Shown: positions 25,246-34,816, counted from the stretch's first letter. The stretch: DNA of 64,000 bases from Desulfatitalea alkaliphila (GCF_022968795.1 NZ_JALJRB010000027.1:1-64000); one strand, 5' to 3'. The notes: generated by a model not told the origin, from the sequence alone. Program-made: numbers and translations.

Positions 25246-26595
25246 TTGGATCCCAACAACGGCACACTCCCGCGGCAGATATACTCGGTTGCCAAGCTGA
25301 CCACGAATATTAAACGGTTGCTTGAAGATAAGTTCGCCATGGTATGGATATGTGGCGAAATATCAAACTTGCGTATCCCCTCGTCAGGCCATGCCTATTT
25401 CACGCTCAAGGACGACAAGGCGCAAATCGCGGCGGTGATGTTTCGTGGCCAACTGCGCCGTTTGCGGTTTGATCTGGATGACGGGCTGACCATCATCGCC
25501 ATGGGTCGTATAACGGTGTATGAACCCAGGGGCAACTACCAGATTGTTTTGGAGTATGCCGAGCCCAAGGGTGCGGGAGCGCTGCAATTGGCCTTCGAGC
25601 AGCTCAAGGCCAAATTGGCCGCCGAGGGGCTTTTCGATGAGCGGCACAAGCAGCCCCTGCCCTTCATGCCCCGCACCATCGCCGTGATTACATCCCCCAC
25701 CGGAGCGGTGATTCGTGACATTTTGCATGTGATCGGGCGGCGTTTTCCCAATGTTCGGGTGGAGGTACTGCCGGTGCGGGTGCAGGGGGACGCCGCGCCT
25801 GCCGAGATTGTCCGGGCGTTGCGGATCGCCAATGTGCGCGCCAGGGCCGATGTGATCGTTCTGGCGCGCGGCGGCGGATCGCTGGAGGATTTGGCGCCTT
25901 TCAACGCGGAGGCGGTGGCGCGGGCCGTTTTTGATTCACGGATTCCGGTGGTTTCGGCGGTGGGCCACGAGACCGATTTCACCATTGCCGATTTCGTGGC
26001 CGATGTGCGGGCGCCGACCCCTTCGGCGGCGGCGGAGTTGGTGGTGCCGGTCAAGGCGGAGCTGCGTCGGCATCATGTGCTGTTGGCGCAACGCATGGCC
26101 GGTGCAATGATGCGCATGGCAACGCGCTGGCGGGAGCGGTTGGACCGCGCAAACCGATCCATGGTGCACCCCATCCGCAAGGTGCAGGAGAATCGGCTGC
26201 GGTTGGATGATTGGACGGAGCGTTTGCAGCGTGCCGTGCGGCACATTCTGCAAAACCGCCGCACGGCAACGGCGCAGGCCGACCACCGGTTGCAGCGCGG
26301 CAACCCGATGGTGATGGTGCGCGAGCGCCGACAACGGGTGGAGATGCTTGCTTTTCGCCTGACCCGTGGCATGGACGGGCAAGTGGCGGCTTGCAAGGGG
26401 CGGCTGGCGGCCGGGCATGCGGCCCTGGATGCCTTGAGTCCGCGTTCGGTGCTGCGGAGGGGTTACAGCATCACTCGAAAGGTGAACACCCAAATTGTTG
26501 TTACTTATAGTGATAGTGTTCACAGTGGCGAACCGCTGGAGGTCATCCTGGCTCGGGGCCGTTTGCAGGTCACGGTGGACCGGATAGAGGATTAG
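25246..26595 (+). CDS. xseA: Exodeoxyribonuclease VII large subunit
   Basis: 449 residues. Residues 10-110 are the OB-fold (WICGEISNLRIPSSGHAYFTLKD without its ends), followed by the catalytic domain: ITSPTGAVIRDILH, ARGGGSLEDLAPFN and SAVGHETDFTIADFVAD. With XseB it degrades single-stranded DNA to oligonucleotides. TTG 25246 is the start; no better codon lies close upstream. It heads a conserved operon with xseB 25 nt downstream. Confidence 0.95.
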   Translation: MDPNNGTLPRQIYSVAKLTTNIKRLLEDKFAMVWICGEISNLRIPSSGHAYFTLKDDKAQIAAVMFRGQLRRLRFDLDDGLTIIAMGRITVYEPRGNYQIVLEYAEPKGAGALQLAFEQLKAKLAAEGLFDERHKQPLPFMPRTIAVITSPTGAVIRDILHVIGRRFPNVRVEVLPVRVQGDAAPAEIVRALRIANVRARADVIVLARGGGSLEDLAPFNAEAVARAVFDSRIPVVSAVGHETDFTIADFVADVRAPTPSAAAELVVPVKAELRRHHVLLAQRMAGAMMRMATRWRERLDRANRSMVHPIRKVQENRLRLDDWTERLQRAVRHILQNRRTATAQADHRLQRGNPMVMVRERRQRVEMLAFRLTRGMDGQVAACKGRLAAGHAALDALSPRSVLRRGYSITRKVNTQIVVTYSDSVHSGEPLEVILARGRLQVTVDRIED

Positions 26596-26620
26596 CGCAA
26601 TCGGGGAAGGGATAAAACAC

Positions 26621-26884
26621 ATGGCCAAGCAGTCCTTCGAGAAGGCAATGGAGCAGTTGGAACAGATCGTCCAGGAAATGGAAGCGGGGGAGTTGCCCCT
26701 TGAAAGCGCGCTCAAGAAGTTCGAGGAGGGGATCAAGCTGTCCCGTTACTGCGCCCAGAAACTGGACGAAACGGAAAAGAAGGTCACCCTTTTGATGGAA
26801 CAGGGGGACGGGTCGATCAAAGAGGCGCCGTTCGGTGCCGAGGGGGATGCCGAGGGAGGCGCGGGGACCGAATCCTATGAATAA
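26621..26884 (+). CDS. xseB: Exodeoxyribonuclease VII small subunit
   Basis: 87 residues. FEKAMEQLEQIVQEMEAGEL and then SALKKFEEGIKLSRYC are the two-helix XseB signature. The protein binds the XseA C-terminal region and is needed for nuclease function. ATG 26621 follows GGGGAAGGG; the last 8 nt overlap ispA. The last 20 residues, Gly/Glu rich, extend slightly beyond the family core. Confidence 0.93.
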   Translation: MAKQSFEKAMEQLEQIVQEMEAGELPLESALKKFEEGIKLSRYCAQKLDETEKKVTLLMEQGDGSIKEAPFGAEGDAEGGAGTESYE

Positions 26885-27815
26885 GGATGGGACAACAGCA
26901 GTCGACACCTTTTCGGTGCCAGCTTTCGATCTCAACGACTACCTGGCCGTGCAACGCAGCAAAATCGATAGCGCCTTGCTGACCTCGATCCAACGGCTAT
27001 GCCCCAGTGACCACATGCAACCCGCGGTGATGCACGCGGTCACGGCCGGCGGCAAGCGGTTGCGGCCGGTGTTGTGCCTGGCGAGCTGTTCCGCGGTGGG
27101 CGGGAATGAAACGCAGGCCATGCCGGCGGCCTGCGCGCTGGAGATGATCCACACCTACTCCTTGATTCACGACGACCTGCCGGCCCTGGACAACGACGAC
27201 CTGCGCCGCGGACAGCCCACCTGCCATGTGCGTTTCGGTGAGGCAACGGCCATTCTGGCCGGCGATGCGTTGCTGACCATGGCCTTCGAAGTGATGAGCG
27301 AGGCCGCGCTGCAAGCCGATGGGCAGTTGCTGCCGGCCTGGACGGCGGTAATGGCCGCCATCTCCCGGGCGGCGGGTTGCCGCGGCATGATCGAAGGCCA
27401 GGCCCGCGATCTGGCTTTTGAAGGGGTCAAAATCGGGCGCGACGATTTGGCGGCATTGCACCGCTTGAAAACCGGCGCTTTGATCCAGGCGGCCACCCGC
27501 TCCGGCGCCCTGCTCGGCGGGGGATCGGCGCAACAGGTGACGCAGCTGGCGGAATATGCCGATTGCATCGGGTTGGCCTTTCAGGTGGTGGACGATCTGC
27601 TCAATGTGAAGGGCGATCCCGCCGTGATGGGCAAAGCGGTCGGATCGGACCAAGCGCGGCAAAAGAACACCTACCCTGCCCTGTTGGGCTTGTCCGGCGC
27701 CGAGGCCTACGCCCGCGCATTGGTGGAACAAGGCTTGCAGGCATTGTCGATATTTGATAACAAAGCAGACCCCTTGCGGGCCATCGCGGGTTATATTATC
27801 GATCGAGATCATTGA
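26877..27815 (+). CDS. ispA: Polyprenyl (geranyl/farnesyl) diphosphate synthase
   Basis: 312 residues from ATG 26877, overlapping xseB by 8 nt. It condenses IPP with DMAPP/GPP. Visible are GGKRLRPVL, the first Asp-rich motif HDDLPALDNDDLRRG, KTGAL and the second Asp-rich motif FQVVDDLLNVKGD, all in normal positions. Context between xseB and dxs is the usual isoprenoid gene order. Product chain length (C15 probable) is inferred from the family. Confidence 0.93.
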   Translation: MNKDGTTAVDTFSVPAFDLNDYLAVQRSKIDSALLTSIQRLCPSDHMQPAVMHAVTAGGKRLRPVLCLASCSAVGGNETQAMPAACALEMIHTYSLIHDDLPALDNDDLRRGQPTCHVRFGEATAILAGDALLTMAFEVMSEAALQADGQLLPAWTAVMAAISRAAGCRGMIEGQARDLAFEGVKIGRDDLAALHRLKTGALIQAATRSGALLGGGSAQQVTQLAEYADCIGLAFQVVDDLLNVKGDPAVMGKAVGSDQARQKNTYPALLGLSGAEAYARALVEQGLQALSIFDNKADPLRAIAGYIIDRDH

Positions 27816-27841
27816 TTTAACGCTGAAGGAGCACTGGAAAG

Positions 27842-29758
27842 TTGGGGTTGCTTGAAAACATTCAATCGCCGGCGGATCTGAAGAAACTGCCGCGCCAGGA
27901 GTTGCCGCAACTGGCGGTGGAGATCCGCCGGGTCATTGTGGATGTGGTATCGCAAAACGGGGGCCATCTGGCTTCCAGCCTGGGGGCCGTGGAACTGGCC
28001 ATTGCCATTCACTACGTGTTCGACACACCCGAGGACAAGGTGATCTGGGATGTGGGGCATCAATCCTACGCCCACAAGCTGCTGACCGGGCGGCGTCAGC
28101 AGTTTGCCACCCTGCGTCAACATGGCGGCTTGTCCGGCTTCACCAAGCGCAGCGAAAGCCCCTTCGATCCTTTCACAACGGGTCACAGCAGCACCTCCAT
28201 CTCCGCCGCTCTAGGCATGGTATGCGCCAACCGGCTGCAGCAAAAGAACAACAAGGTGGTGGCGGTGATCGGCGATGGTTCCATGACCGCCGGTCTGGCC
28301 TACGAGGCGATGAACCAGGCGGGCGATCTGCACAAGGATTTGATCGTCATTCTCAACGACAACGACATGTCCATTGCCCGCAACGTGGGCGCCCTCTCCT
28401 CCCTGCTCAGCCGCACCCTTTCCGGACAGCGGTTGCAAACCTGGCGCAAGGATCTGGGTGAATTTCTCAAATCGGTGCCCAAGATCGGCGACAACATCTA
28501 CCAGTGGGCCAAACGCAGCGAGGAGTCCTTCAAAACCTTCATCACCCCGGGCATGTTGTTCGAAGCCTTCAACTTCGACTATTTCGGTCCCATCAACGGT
28601 CACAACTTGGCGCACCTGATCTCCATCCTCAGCAACATCAAGAACCTGCGCGATCCGGTGCTGTTGCATGTGACCACCCAGAAAGGCAAAGGGTACGCCC
28701 GGGCGGAGGAGAACCCGGTCTATTTTCACGGGGTGGGCTGTTTCGATGTGACCACCGGCGCCAGCACCGCGCCGTCTTGCCCGCTGCCCACCTTTACCCA
28801 GGTGTTCGGCGAAACCATGGTGCACCTGGCGGAACATGACGACCGCATCGTGGCGGTGACCGCCGCCATGCCGGAGGGGACCGGCCTGGCCGCCTTCGCG
28901 GAACGGTTTCCGGAACGGTTTTTCGATGTGGGCATCGCCGAGCAGCACGGCGTCACCTTCGCCGCCGGCATGGCCGCCGAGGGGTTCCGGCCGGTGGTGG
29001 CCATCTATTCCACCTTTTTGCAGCGCGCCTACGACCAGATCATCCACGACGTGTGTATCGAGAACCTGCCCGTGGTGTTCGCCATCGACAGGGGCGGTCT
29101 GGTGGGCGAGGACGGCCCCACCCATCATGGCCAATTCGACCTCTCCTTTTTGCGCAGCCTGCCCAACCTGGTGGTGATGGCGCCCAAGGACGAAAACGAG
29201 CTGCGCCGGATGCTGGTGACCGCGCTGCGCCATGACGGCCCCATCGCGGTGCGTTATCCCCGGGGGATGGCCGTGGGTGTTCCCATTGACCCGAATCCCG
29301 CCCCCATTCCCATCGGAAAGGCGGAGGTGCTCACCGAAGGCGACGACATGCTCATCATGGCCATCGGGCGCATGGTGCCTGTGGCGATGGCGGCCTGTGA
29401 GGCGCTCAAGCCCCTGGGCATCGCGTGCACCGTGGTCAACGGCCGATTCGTAAAGCCCCTGGACAGTCAATGCATCGTACGCCTGGCCGAGCGCATTCCC
29501 CACATCCTGACACTGGAAGACAATGCCCTGCAAGGCGGTTTCGGCAGTGCCGTTTTGGAACTGTTGAACGATCACGGTGTATCGCCCCTGAATGTGCAGC
29601 GTTTGGGCCTGCCGGACCGGTTCGTGGAGCACGGTTCACCCGCCATCCTCTATGCCGAATACGGCTTGGACGTTGCCGGGGTGGTACGGGCCGCCCGGCA
29701 GTTGATGGCCCGGGTGCAGCCGAGACCCCCTGTCACCGTCGTCGCCCGGGGCAATTGA
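27842..29758 (+). CDS. dxs: 1-deoxy-D-xylulose-5-phosphate synthase
   Basis: 638 residues, standard length. A thiamine-diphosphate enzyme that condenses pyruvate and glyceraldehyde-3-P, the first step of the MEP pathway. Motifs: [17 protein letters not shown], the TPP/Mg site [30 protein letters not shown] and [17 protein letters not shown] 27842 is the probable start, with AAGGAG about 10 nt upstream; TTG 27848 is an alternative. It lies 27 nt after ispA. Confidence 0.95.
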   Translation: MGLLENIQSPADLKKLPRQELPQLAVEIRRVIVDVVSQNGGHLASSLGAVELAIAIHYVFDTPEDKVIWDVGHQSYAHKLLTGRRQQFATLRQHGGLSGFTKRSESPFDPFTTGHSSTSISAALGMVCANRLQQKNNKVVAVIGDGSMTAGLAYEAMNQAGDLHKDLIVILNDNDMSIARNVGALSSLLSRTLSGQRLQTWRKDLGEFLKSVPKIGDNIYQWAKRSEESFKTFITPGMLFEAFNFDYFGPINGHNLAHLISILSNIKNLRDPVLLHVTTQKGKGYARAEENPVYFHGVGCFDVTTGASTAPSCPLPTFTQVFGETMVHLAEHDDRIVAVTAAMPEGTGLAAFAERFPERFFDVGIAEQHGVTFAAGMAAEGFRPVVAIYSTFLQRAYDQIIHDVCIENLPVVFAIDRGGLVGEDGPTHHGQFDLSFLRSLPNLVVMAPKDENELRRMLVTALRHDGPIAVRYPRGMAVGVPIDPNPAPIPIGKAEVLTEGDDMLIMAIGRMVPVAMAACEALKPLGIACTVVNGRFVKPLDSQCIVRLAERIPHILTLEDNALQGGFGSAVLELLNDHGVSPLNVQRLGLPDRFVEHGSPAILYAEYGLDVAGVVRAARQLMARVQPRPPVTVVARGN

Positions 29759-29768
29759 CGGATACGCA

Positions 29769-30506
29769 ATGGCCGGAAAAACACGCTTGGATCTGCTGCT
29801 TGTCGACAAAAGCCTGGCACCCAGCCGGCAGCGCGCCAGGGCCCTCATCATGGCCGGCAAGGTGCTGGTGGACAATCAGCCGCTGGACAAACCGGGCACG
29901 GCTGTATCGGAAACGGCCGCCATCACCCTGAAGGGTGAGGATCTGCCCTACGTCAGCCGGGGTGGTTTGAAACTGGCAGCCGCCTTGGAAGCCTTCGCCA
30001 TTAACGTCGACGGCATGGTGTGCCTGGATGTGGGCGCCTCCACCGGCGGATTTACCGACTGTCTGCTGCAACACGGCGCAAGCCGGGTCTACGCCGTGGA
30101 CGTGGGCTACGGCCAACTGGCCTGGTCGTTGCGCCAAGATCCACGGGTGGTGGCCATCGAACGCACCAACATCCGCCATATGCCGCCGGGCAGCCTGCCC
30201 GAAGCCGTGGACCTGGCCACCATCGACACCTCCTTCATCTCCCTGCGCATCGTCGTGCCCGAAACCCGCAAGTTTCTCAAACCGGGCGGCCGCATCATCG
30301 CCTTGATCAAACCGCAGTTCGAAGTGGGCAAGGGCATGGTCGGCAAGGGCGGTGTGGTCAAAGACGGTCGTCAACATAACGCCGTCATCGCCGCCTTGCG
30401 GCGCTTTTTCGAAGAGCAGGGCATGCGAACGGGCCAGGTCGTTGCTTCCCCGATTCTCGGCCCGAAGGGGAACAAGGAGTTCGCGATGCTGATCCAGGCG
30501 GAATAG
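29769..30506 (+). CDS. tlyA: TlyA-family rRNA 2'-O-methyltransferase
   Basis: 245 residues. Residues 5-60 form an S4 RNA-binding domain (RLDLLLVDKSLAPSRQRAR). The FtsJ-like methyltransferase follows: CLDVGASTGGFTDCLLQHGA (SAM site), VYAVDVGYGQLAW, DTSFISLR and LIKPQFEVGKG. In actinobacteria TlyA makes 2'-O-methylcytidines in 16S and 23S rRNA; here the activity is inferred. It lies 10 nt after dxs and ends the operon. Confidence 0.9.
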   Translation: MAGKTRLDLLLVDKSLAPSRQRARALIMAGKVLVDNQPLDKPGTAVSETAAITLKGEDLPYVSRGGLKLAAALEAFAINVDGMVCLDVGASTGGFTDCLLQHGASRVYAVDVGYGQLAWSLRQDPRVVAIERTNIRHMPPGSLPEAVDLATIDTSFISLRIVVPETRKFLKPGGRIIALIKPQFEVGKGMVGKGGVVKDGRQHNAVIAALRRFFEEQGMRTGQVVASPILGPKGNKEFAMLIQAE

Positions 30507-30738
30507 AGCCGATTTTACCCTTGATTTTTTCCCTCCATATAGATACCAATATCAATTTCAATGGGGTTGGCACTACCCAAGCCCGAAAAGTCAGCCATGA
30601 TACACGCAGGCATCAAGGCGCAAGGTTTCACCAGCGCCGAAGACATGCCACACGGTTACAAAACGGAATGGTTGGCTTTTTTTCATCCGCGAAATGGCCA
30701 AAATCCATATTTCCAGAGAGGAGCGCGAGTAACCAACA

Positions 30739-32808
30739 ATGGCAGAAAAGCTGAGAAACATTGCCCTGGTCGCCCACGGTGGCGCGGGTAAGACATCGTT
30801 GGCAGAGGCTATGCTGTTTAAGGCCGGCGTGATCAAACGTCAAGGTCGCGTGGAAGACGGCAACACGATGATGGATTACGAGCCTGAAGAGCTCAAACGC
30901 CAGACCAGTATCAGCACCAGCATCGCCCAAACTCCTTGGAAAAAACACAGCATCACCCTCATCGACACACCGGGCGATCAAAACTTCTTCACCGACGCCA
31001 AGCTTTGCATGCAGGCCGCCGACGCGGTGGTGGCGGTGATTGATGCGGTGGACGGTGTGAAGGTGCAAACCGAACAGGCTTGGGATCTCGCCACCGAATT
31101 CAACCAACCGGCCATCATTTTCATCAACAAACTGGACCGTGAACGGGCCGACTTCCAGCGCGCCTTCGATGACGTGGCCCAATCTTTCGAAGCACCCAAG
31201 CCGATCATCGTTCAACTGCCCATCGGATCGGAGGCCGAGTTCAAAGGGGTCGTCGACCTGGTGGCCATGAAAGCCTACACCTATGACGATGACGGCAAAG
31301 TGACCGCCGGCGATATCCCCGCCGATATGCAGGACGAGGTGGCGGCGGCCCGCGAGGCGATGATCGAGAATGTGGCCGAGGCGGACGACGCCCTGGTGGA
31401 AAAATACCTGGAAGGGGAAACCCTCACCGACGATGAGATCAAAACGACCCTGCGCAAGGGGGTTGTCAGCCGGGCGTTCTCACCCGTGCTTTGCGGCACG
31501 GCCACCAAGAACATCGGGGTCGATTTGTTGATGGATTTCATCGTCAACTGCCTGCCGTCGCCCTTGGACATCGCCTCCCGCAAGGGCATCAATCCGGCCG
31601 ACAACAGCGAGGTGGAACGGGCGCCGGACGGTGCCGCCCCCTTTTCCGCCTTTGTGTTCAAGACCGTCGCCGACCCCTATGCCGGACGTCTTACCATCTT
31701 CCGCGTGGTCAGCGGATCTCTGGGGGGCGACGGCACCTTCTTCAATCCCAACAAGGATGTGAAGGAGCGGTTCAGCCAGTTGCTGACCATCATGGGCAAG
31801 GAGCAGAAATCGGTGGAGGAGGCCGGTCCCGGTTCCATCGTGGCCGTGGCCAAACTCAAGGAGACCACCACCGGCGACACCCTCTGCGCCGATAACGCCA
31901 AGGTGCGTTTCGAAACGGCGGAACCCATCGCCACCCTCATCACCTTCGCCCTGGAACCCAAATCCAAGGGGGACGAGGAGAAGATCATGTCCTCCCTGGC
32001 CCGCCTGCTGGAAGAGGACAAAGGGCTCAAGGTGGATCGCAATGCGGAAACCAAGGAGATACTGCTTTCCGGATCGGGCCAGGTACACATCGAGGCCACC
32101 ATCGAAAAGCTCAAGCGCAAATTCAATGTCGAGGTGAACCTCACCCCGCCCAAGGTCCCCTATCGTGAAACCATCAAGAAAAAAATTCGCGTGCAGGGCC
32201 GCCACAAGAAACAGACCGGCGGACACGGCCAGTTCGGAGATTGCTGGATCCAGCTCGAACCCCTGCCCCGCGGCGGCGGCTTCGAATTCGTCGATGCCAT
32301 CGTGGGCGGCGTGATCCCGCGGCAATACATTCCAGCGGTGGAAAAAGGCATTGTGGAGTCGTGCCAGAAGGGCGTCCTGGCCGGTTTTCCCTGCGTGGAC
32401 TTCAAGGTGACCTTGGACGACGGCTCCTACCACGCCGTGGACAGCTCCGAAATGGCCTTCAAGATCGCCGGCAGCCTGGCCTTCAAAAAGGCCGCCGAGC
32501 AGGCATCGCCGGTGTTGTTGGAACCGATCATGAAGGTGCGCATCACCACCCCCGACGAGTTCATGGGGGACATCATGGGCGATCTCAACGGTCGGCGCGG
32601 CAGGGTGCTGGGAATGGACAGCGCCGGTAAATACCAGGTGATCAACGCAGAAGTGCCCATGTCCGAATTTCTCACCTACGCCCCGGACCTGCGCTCCATG
32701 ACCGGCGGCCGCGGCATCTTCAGCATGGAGTTCGAACGCTACGACGAAGTACCGGCCCAAATCGCCGATAAACTACTGGCGGAGATCAAGAGCCAGAAGG
32801 AAGATTAG
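30739..32808 (+). CDS. Elongation factor G-like GTPase (EF-G paralogue)
   Basis: 689 residues with the five EF-G domains in order. The P-loop is AHGGAGKTSLAEA, not the AHIDAGKTT of canonical translocase, followed by DTPGDQNFF (G3) and NKLDRERADF (G4). QTGGHGQFGD and GGVIPRQYIPAVEKG are domain IV motifs. These P-loop and G3 variants mark the EF-G II/FusA2-like subgroup, often of uncertain role beside the main EF-G. AGAGAGGAGCG precedes ATG 30739, and a terminator follows. The 30507-30738 leader has no clear promoter. Confidence 0.88.
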   Translation: MAEKLRNIALVAHGGAGKTSLAEAMLFKAGVIKRQGRVEDGNTMMDYEPEELKRQTSISTSIAQTPWKKHSITLIDTPGDQNFFTDAKLCMQAADAVVAVIDAVDGVKVQTEQAWDLATEFNQPAIIFINKLDRERADFQRAFDDVAQSFEAPKPIIVQLPIGSEAEFKGVVDLVAMKAYTYDDDGKVTAGDIPADMQDEVAAAREAMIENVAEADDALVEKYLEGETLTDDEIKTTLRKGVVSRAFSPVLCGTATKNIGVDLLMDFIVNCLPSPLDIASRKGINPADNSEVERAPDGAAPFSAFVFKTVADPYAGRLTIFRVVSGSLGGDGTFFNPNKDVKERFSQLLTIMGKEQKSVEEAGPGSIVAVAKLKETTTGDTLCADNAKVRFETAEPIATLITFALEPKSKGDEEKIMSSLARLLEEDKGLKVDRNAETKEILLSGSGQVHIEATIEKLKRKFNVEVNLTPPKVPYRETIKKKIRVQGRHKKQTGGHGQFGDCWIQLEPLPRGGGFEFVDAIVGGVIPRQYIPAVEKGIVESCQKGVLAGFPCVDFKVTLDDGSYHAVDSSEMAFKIAGSLAFKKAAEQASPVLLEPIMKVRITTPDEFMGDIMGDLNGRRGRVLGMDSAGKYQVINAEVPMSEFLTYAPDLRSMTGGRGIFSMEFERYDEVPAQIADKLLAEIKSQKED

Positions 32809-32836
32809 CCACCGACCCAATTCAGCACAAAACAAC

Positions 32837-32882
32837 GGGGGCATGTTCCTGATCGGATGAGGAGCGTGCCCCCTTTTTGTTT
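32837..32882 (+). terminator. Rho-independent terminator after the EF-G-like gene
   Basis: Stem GGGGGCATGTTCCT (32837-32850) pairs with AGGAGCGTGCCCCC (32860-32873) with two G-U pairs, 9-nt loop, then TTTTTGTTTT. Confidence 0.85.
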
Positions 32883-32902
32883 TGCTACTGGGGGTGGACG
32901 AA

Positions 32903-32925
32903 GGGGGCACGGCATGCCGTACCCT
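32903..32925. repeat. Palindromic repeat (family P), copy 1
   Basis: GGGGGCACGGCATGCCGTACCC, a slightly degenerate form of the core GGGCACGGCAYGCCGTGCCC also found at 59092-59116, 60074-60098, 60120-60140 (partial), 62130-62153 (degenerate) and 63881-63905. Confidence 0.8.
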
Positions 32926-32932
32926 ATGGACG

Positions 32933-34027
32933 CTAATGGACGCCGCAGACGCGGCGGGCGCTTTGGTCCAGCATAGCCGGCAGGCCGCCATGGGTGTCGG
33001 GTGAAAAACCCAGGCTGTTGCACCACACAGTCTCGTCTTCCATGCAGAAATAAACGGTGGCATTGGGGGCGTGGTGGCGGATCCAGCCGGCGATGCGGCG
33101 ATAGATGTCGATCCGCAGCGGTTTGAAATAGCGCATCTTGTTGTCGATGCCGGTGATGAATTCACCGTGGACGATGGCCGAGTCGGGAAAACGCTGCTGG
33201 ATGACCGGCTGCAGGGCGGGCATGAAACGCAGGGTCCCCATGCTGATCCAGACGATGTTGCCGGGATCGACATATTGGAAAAGGGTGTCGATCACCTGGC
33301 GGTACTCATTTTCGCAACCCGGGTAGAGCACGATGGGGTCGAAGTGGAACGCCAGGGGATAGCCGCGGTCTTGACATTGGGCGGCGGCCCGCAGGCGGGC
33401 CTTCAGCGAGGTGGTGCCCCGCTCCTGGGTGGCGATGATGCGGGGGGTGTTCAGGGACCAGGCCATGATGGTGCGGCGTCGATGATCCAGATCCAGCAGA
33501 TCTCCGATGGCGGTGGTTTTGGTTTTCAGCTCCAGCACCGAACGGTCCTGGCGCGCGAAACGCTCGACCAGCAGTGGTGTGAGGTCCGACCAGGCCTCCC
33601 AGATCAGGCTGTCGGTAAACTCCCCGGTCCCGATGCGCAGCGTGCGTCCTTGGTCCAGGGCGGCATCCAGTTCCCGCAGCAGGTCTTCATGGTTGACGAA
33701 GTATTGAAGGACCGGCGGGTGGAAATAGCTTTGCAGGATACAATAGGCGCAATCCATGGTGCAGTAGGTGCCGATGTGCAGGATCTGGTAATCGCAACAA
33801 ATGTACTCTTTGGTGCCGGGACATTGGCGAATGAACGCCCCTTGGTTGCGGGTCAGCAACAAGCGCTGTTTGCCGCCGCTCCAGGGGTCCGCCTCGTTTT
33901 TTAGGGTGTCGTACAGTTGTCGGGTGTCCGGCACGATGATGGGAGTGAGGCCCAGACGTTCGGCAAAACGTGCCGCAAGGGAATTGTCCGCCACGGTTCG
34001 GTCGACATAGAGGTGGGTGATGGTCAT
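32933..34027 (-). CDS. SPL-family radical SAM protein
   Basis: 364 residues. GTYCTMDCAYCILQ (about residues 87-100) holds the CX3CX2C iron-sulfur site of the spore photoproduct lyase family, preceded by KEYICCDYQILH and followed by LRIGTGEFTDSL. In spore formers SPL repairs 5-thyminyl-5,6-dihydrothymine. Non-spore formers carry SPL-like proteins of unknown substrate, so a DNA-repair role is inference. It is followed on the same strand, upstream in transcription, by a small membrane protein and a CULT-domain gene at short spacing, suggesting one transcript from the tRNA region. Confidence 0.85.
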   Translation of the reverse strand: MTITHLYVDRTVADNSLAARFAERLGLTPIIVPDTRQLYDTLKNEADPWSGGKQRLLLTRNQGAFIRQCPGTKEYICCDYQILHIGTYCTMDCAYCILQSYFHPPVLQYFVNHEDLLRELDAALDQGRTLRIGTGEFTDSLIWEAWSDLTPLLVERFARQDRSVLELKTKTTAIGDLLDLDHRRRTIMAWSLNTPRIIATQERGTTSLKARLRAAAQCQDRGYPLAFHFDPIVLYPGCENEYRQVIDTLFQYVDPGNIVWISMGTLRFMPALQPVIQQRFPDSAIVHGEFITGIDNKMRYFKPLRIDIYRRIAGWIRHHAPNATVYFCMEDETVWCNSLGFSPDTHGGLPAMLDQSARRVCGVH

Positions 34028-34040
34028 GGTCGCCGCGTGG

Positions 34041-34235
34041 TCAAAAGAAAACCAGGAGAATGGGCAGCAACACGACGGCGGTGAGGATGATCATTCCCGG
34101 CGGTGTGAAATAAGGCGCATACCACGGTGCACCGGCGGCCTTGAGTTTCCGGGTTTCCTTTAAAAACCAATTGCCGACGATGACGGCGGCAATCAACGCA
34201 CATGCGTACTGTATCAGTTTGATCACGACTTCCAA
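34041..34235 (-). CDS. Small two-helix membrane protein
   Basis: 64 residues from TTG 34235 (GTG 34226 also possible), with GGCAGG upstream; the frame is open further but overlaps the CULT gene without initiation signals. Two hydrophobic segments, YACALIAAVIVGNWFL and MIILTAVVLLPILLVFF, surround a basic/Pro linker. No family is recognised. It lies 13 nt from the SPL gene and 35 nt from the CULT gene, so the three are probably cotranscribed. Confidence 0.6.
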   Translation of the reverse strand: MEVVIKLIQYACALIAAVIVGNWFLKETRKLKAAGAPWYAPYFTPPGMIILTAVVLLPILLVFF

Positions 34236-34270
34236 CGGACAACCTGCCTTTTTAAAAAATACTCTCGCTT

Positions 34271-34714
34271 TCAGTCCTTTGGCGCGGCAGCCAAAGTCAA
34301 CCGATCGACAATCAAACCCCAAAAGCGCCCGCCGCCCTGGTGACTGAACAACCAACCCAGATGGGTGCCGCACCTGCCGCAAACGGTTATGCGCCAGGCG
34401 TGGCCGGCAAACCACGTGAAGTCGGTGGAGGGCGGCCCCATGAATCCGCAGCCGGTCACCGAGGAAAAACAGGCGATCTCGAAAACCACGCCACCCGGAT
34501 TGGCGAAGGTGTGACGATGGCTGCCGTTGACCGCGATCCGCTCACTGGGACGGGTCAGCCGCTGTCGGCAATTACGGCACAGATACCACGCCTCTTCCTC
34601 CCGATCCCGCGTCGCGACCTCGTCCAGTGACTCCGCAATACCGTCCGGGCCTTGCGGCACGGGGGATTCGGTTTTCAGCAAGCGGGTCGGCGGGCCATAT
34701 GCGGTGGGGCACAT
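34271..34714 (-). CDS. CULT-domain (cereblon thalidomide-binding-like) protein
   Basis: 147 residues from ATG 34714; the frame runs on upstream only because it reads through tRNA-Leu. Zinc ligands are CRNC (Cys46, Cys49) and CGRC (Cys112, Cys115). Between them STDFTWFAGHAWRITVC and then HLGWLF place Trp101, Trp107, Trp121 and Phe123 with spacing 6/14/2, identical to human cereblon W380, W386, W400 and F402, which form the glutarimide-binding cage. FWGLIVDRL closes the domain. Bacterial CULT proteins are known (e.g. Magnetospirillum) but their ligand and role are unclear. The 40 N-terminal residues are unassigned. The position of cereblon H378 is Phe here. Confidence 0.85.
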   Translation of the reverse strand: MCPTAYGPPTRLLKTESPVPQGPDGIAESLDEVATRDREEEAWYLCRNCRQRLTRPSERIAVNGSHRHTFANPGGVVFEIACFSSVTGCGFMGPPSTDFTWFAGHAWRITVCGRCGTHLGWLFSHQGGGRFWGLIVDRLTLAAAPKD

Positions 34715-34728
34715 CGTTCCATCATATT

Positions 34729-34816
34729 TGGTGCCTGGAGCCGGAATCGAACCGGCACAGAGTACAACTCCGAGGGATTTTAAGTCCCTTGCGTCTACCA
34801 ATTCCGCCATCCAGGC
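34729..34816 (-). tRNA. tRNA-Leu (anticodon UAA)
   Basis: Read on the minus strand: acceptor GCCTGGA pairs with TCCAGGC, discriminator A and encoded CCA (34729-34731). The anticodon stem-loop AGGGA-CTTAAAA-TCCCT gives anticodon UAA. A long variable arm (class II) and T arm GCCGG-TTCGATT-CCGGC complete it. 88 nt including CCA. Confidence 0.96.

Noticed and set aside
28211-29632. 473-residue minus-strand ORF opposite dxs
   Set aside because: Antisense shadow; dxs motifs are complete on the plus strand.
30521-30754. Short plus-strand ORF before the EF-G-like gene
   Set aside because: No ribosome site or family match and it overlaps the EF-G start; read as leader DNA.
34715-34810. N-terminal extension of the CULT-domain ORF (start at 34810)
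   Set aside because: It is translation of the tRNA-Leu gene; the tRNA folds perfectly and the protein family match begins after it.
34729-34816. tRNA-Leu as attachment site of an integrated element
   Set aside because: No duplicate of the tRNA 3' end is seen in the window and xerD at 41629 looks like a housekeeping recombinase.
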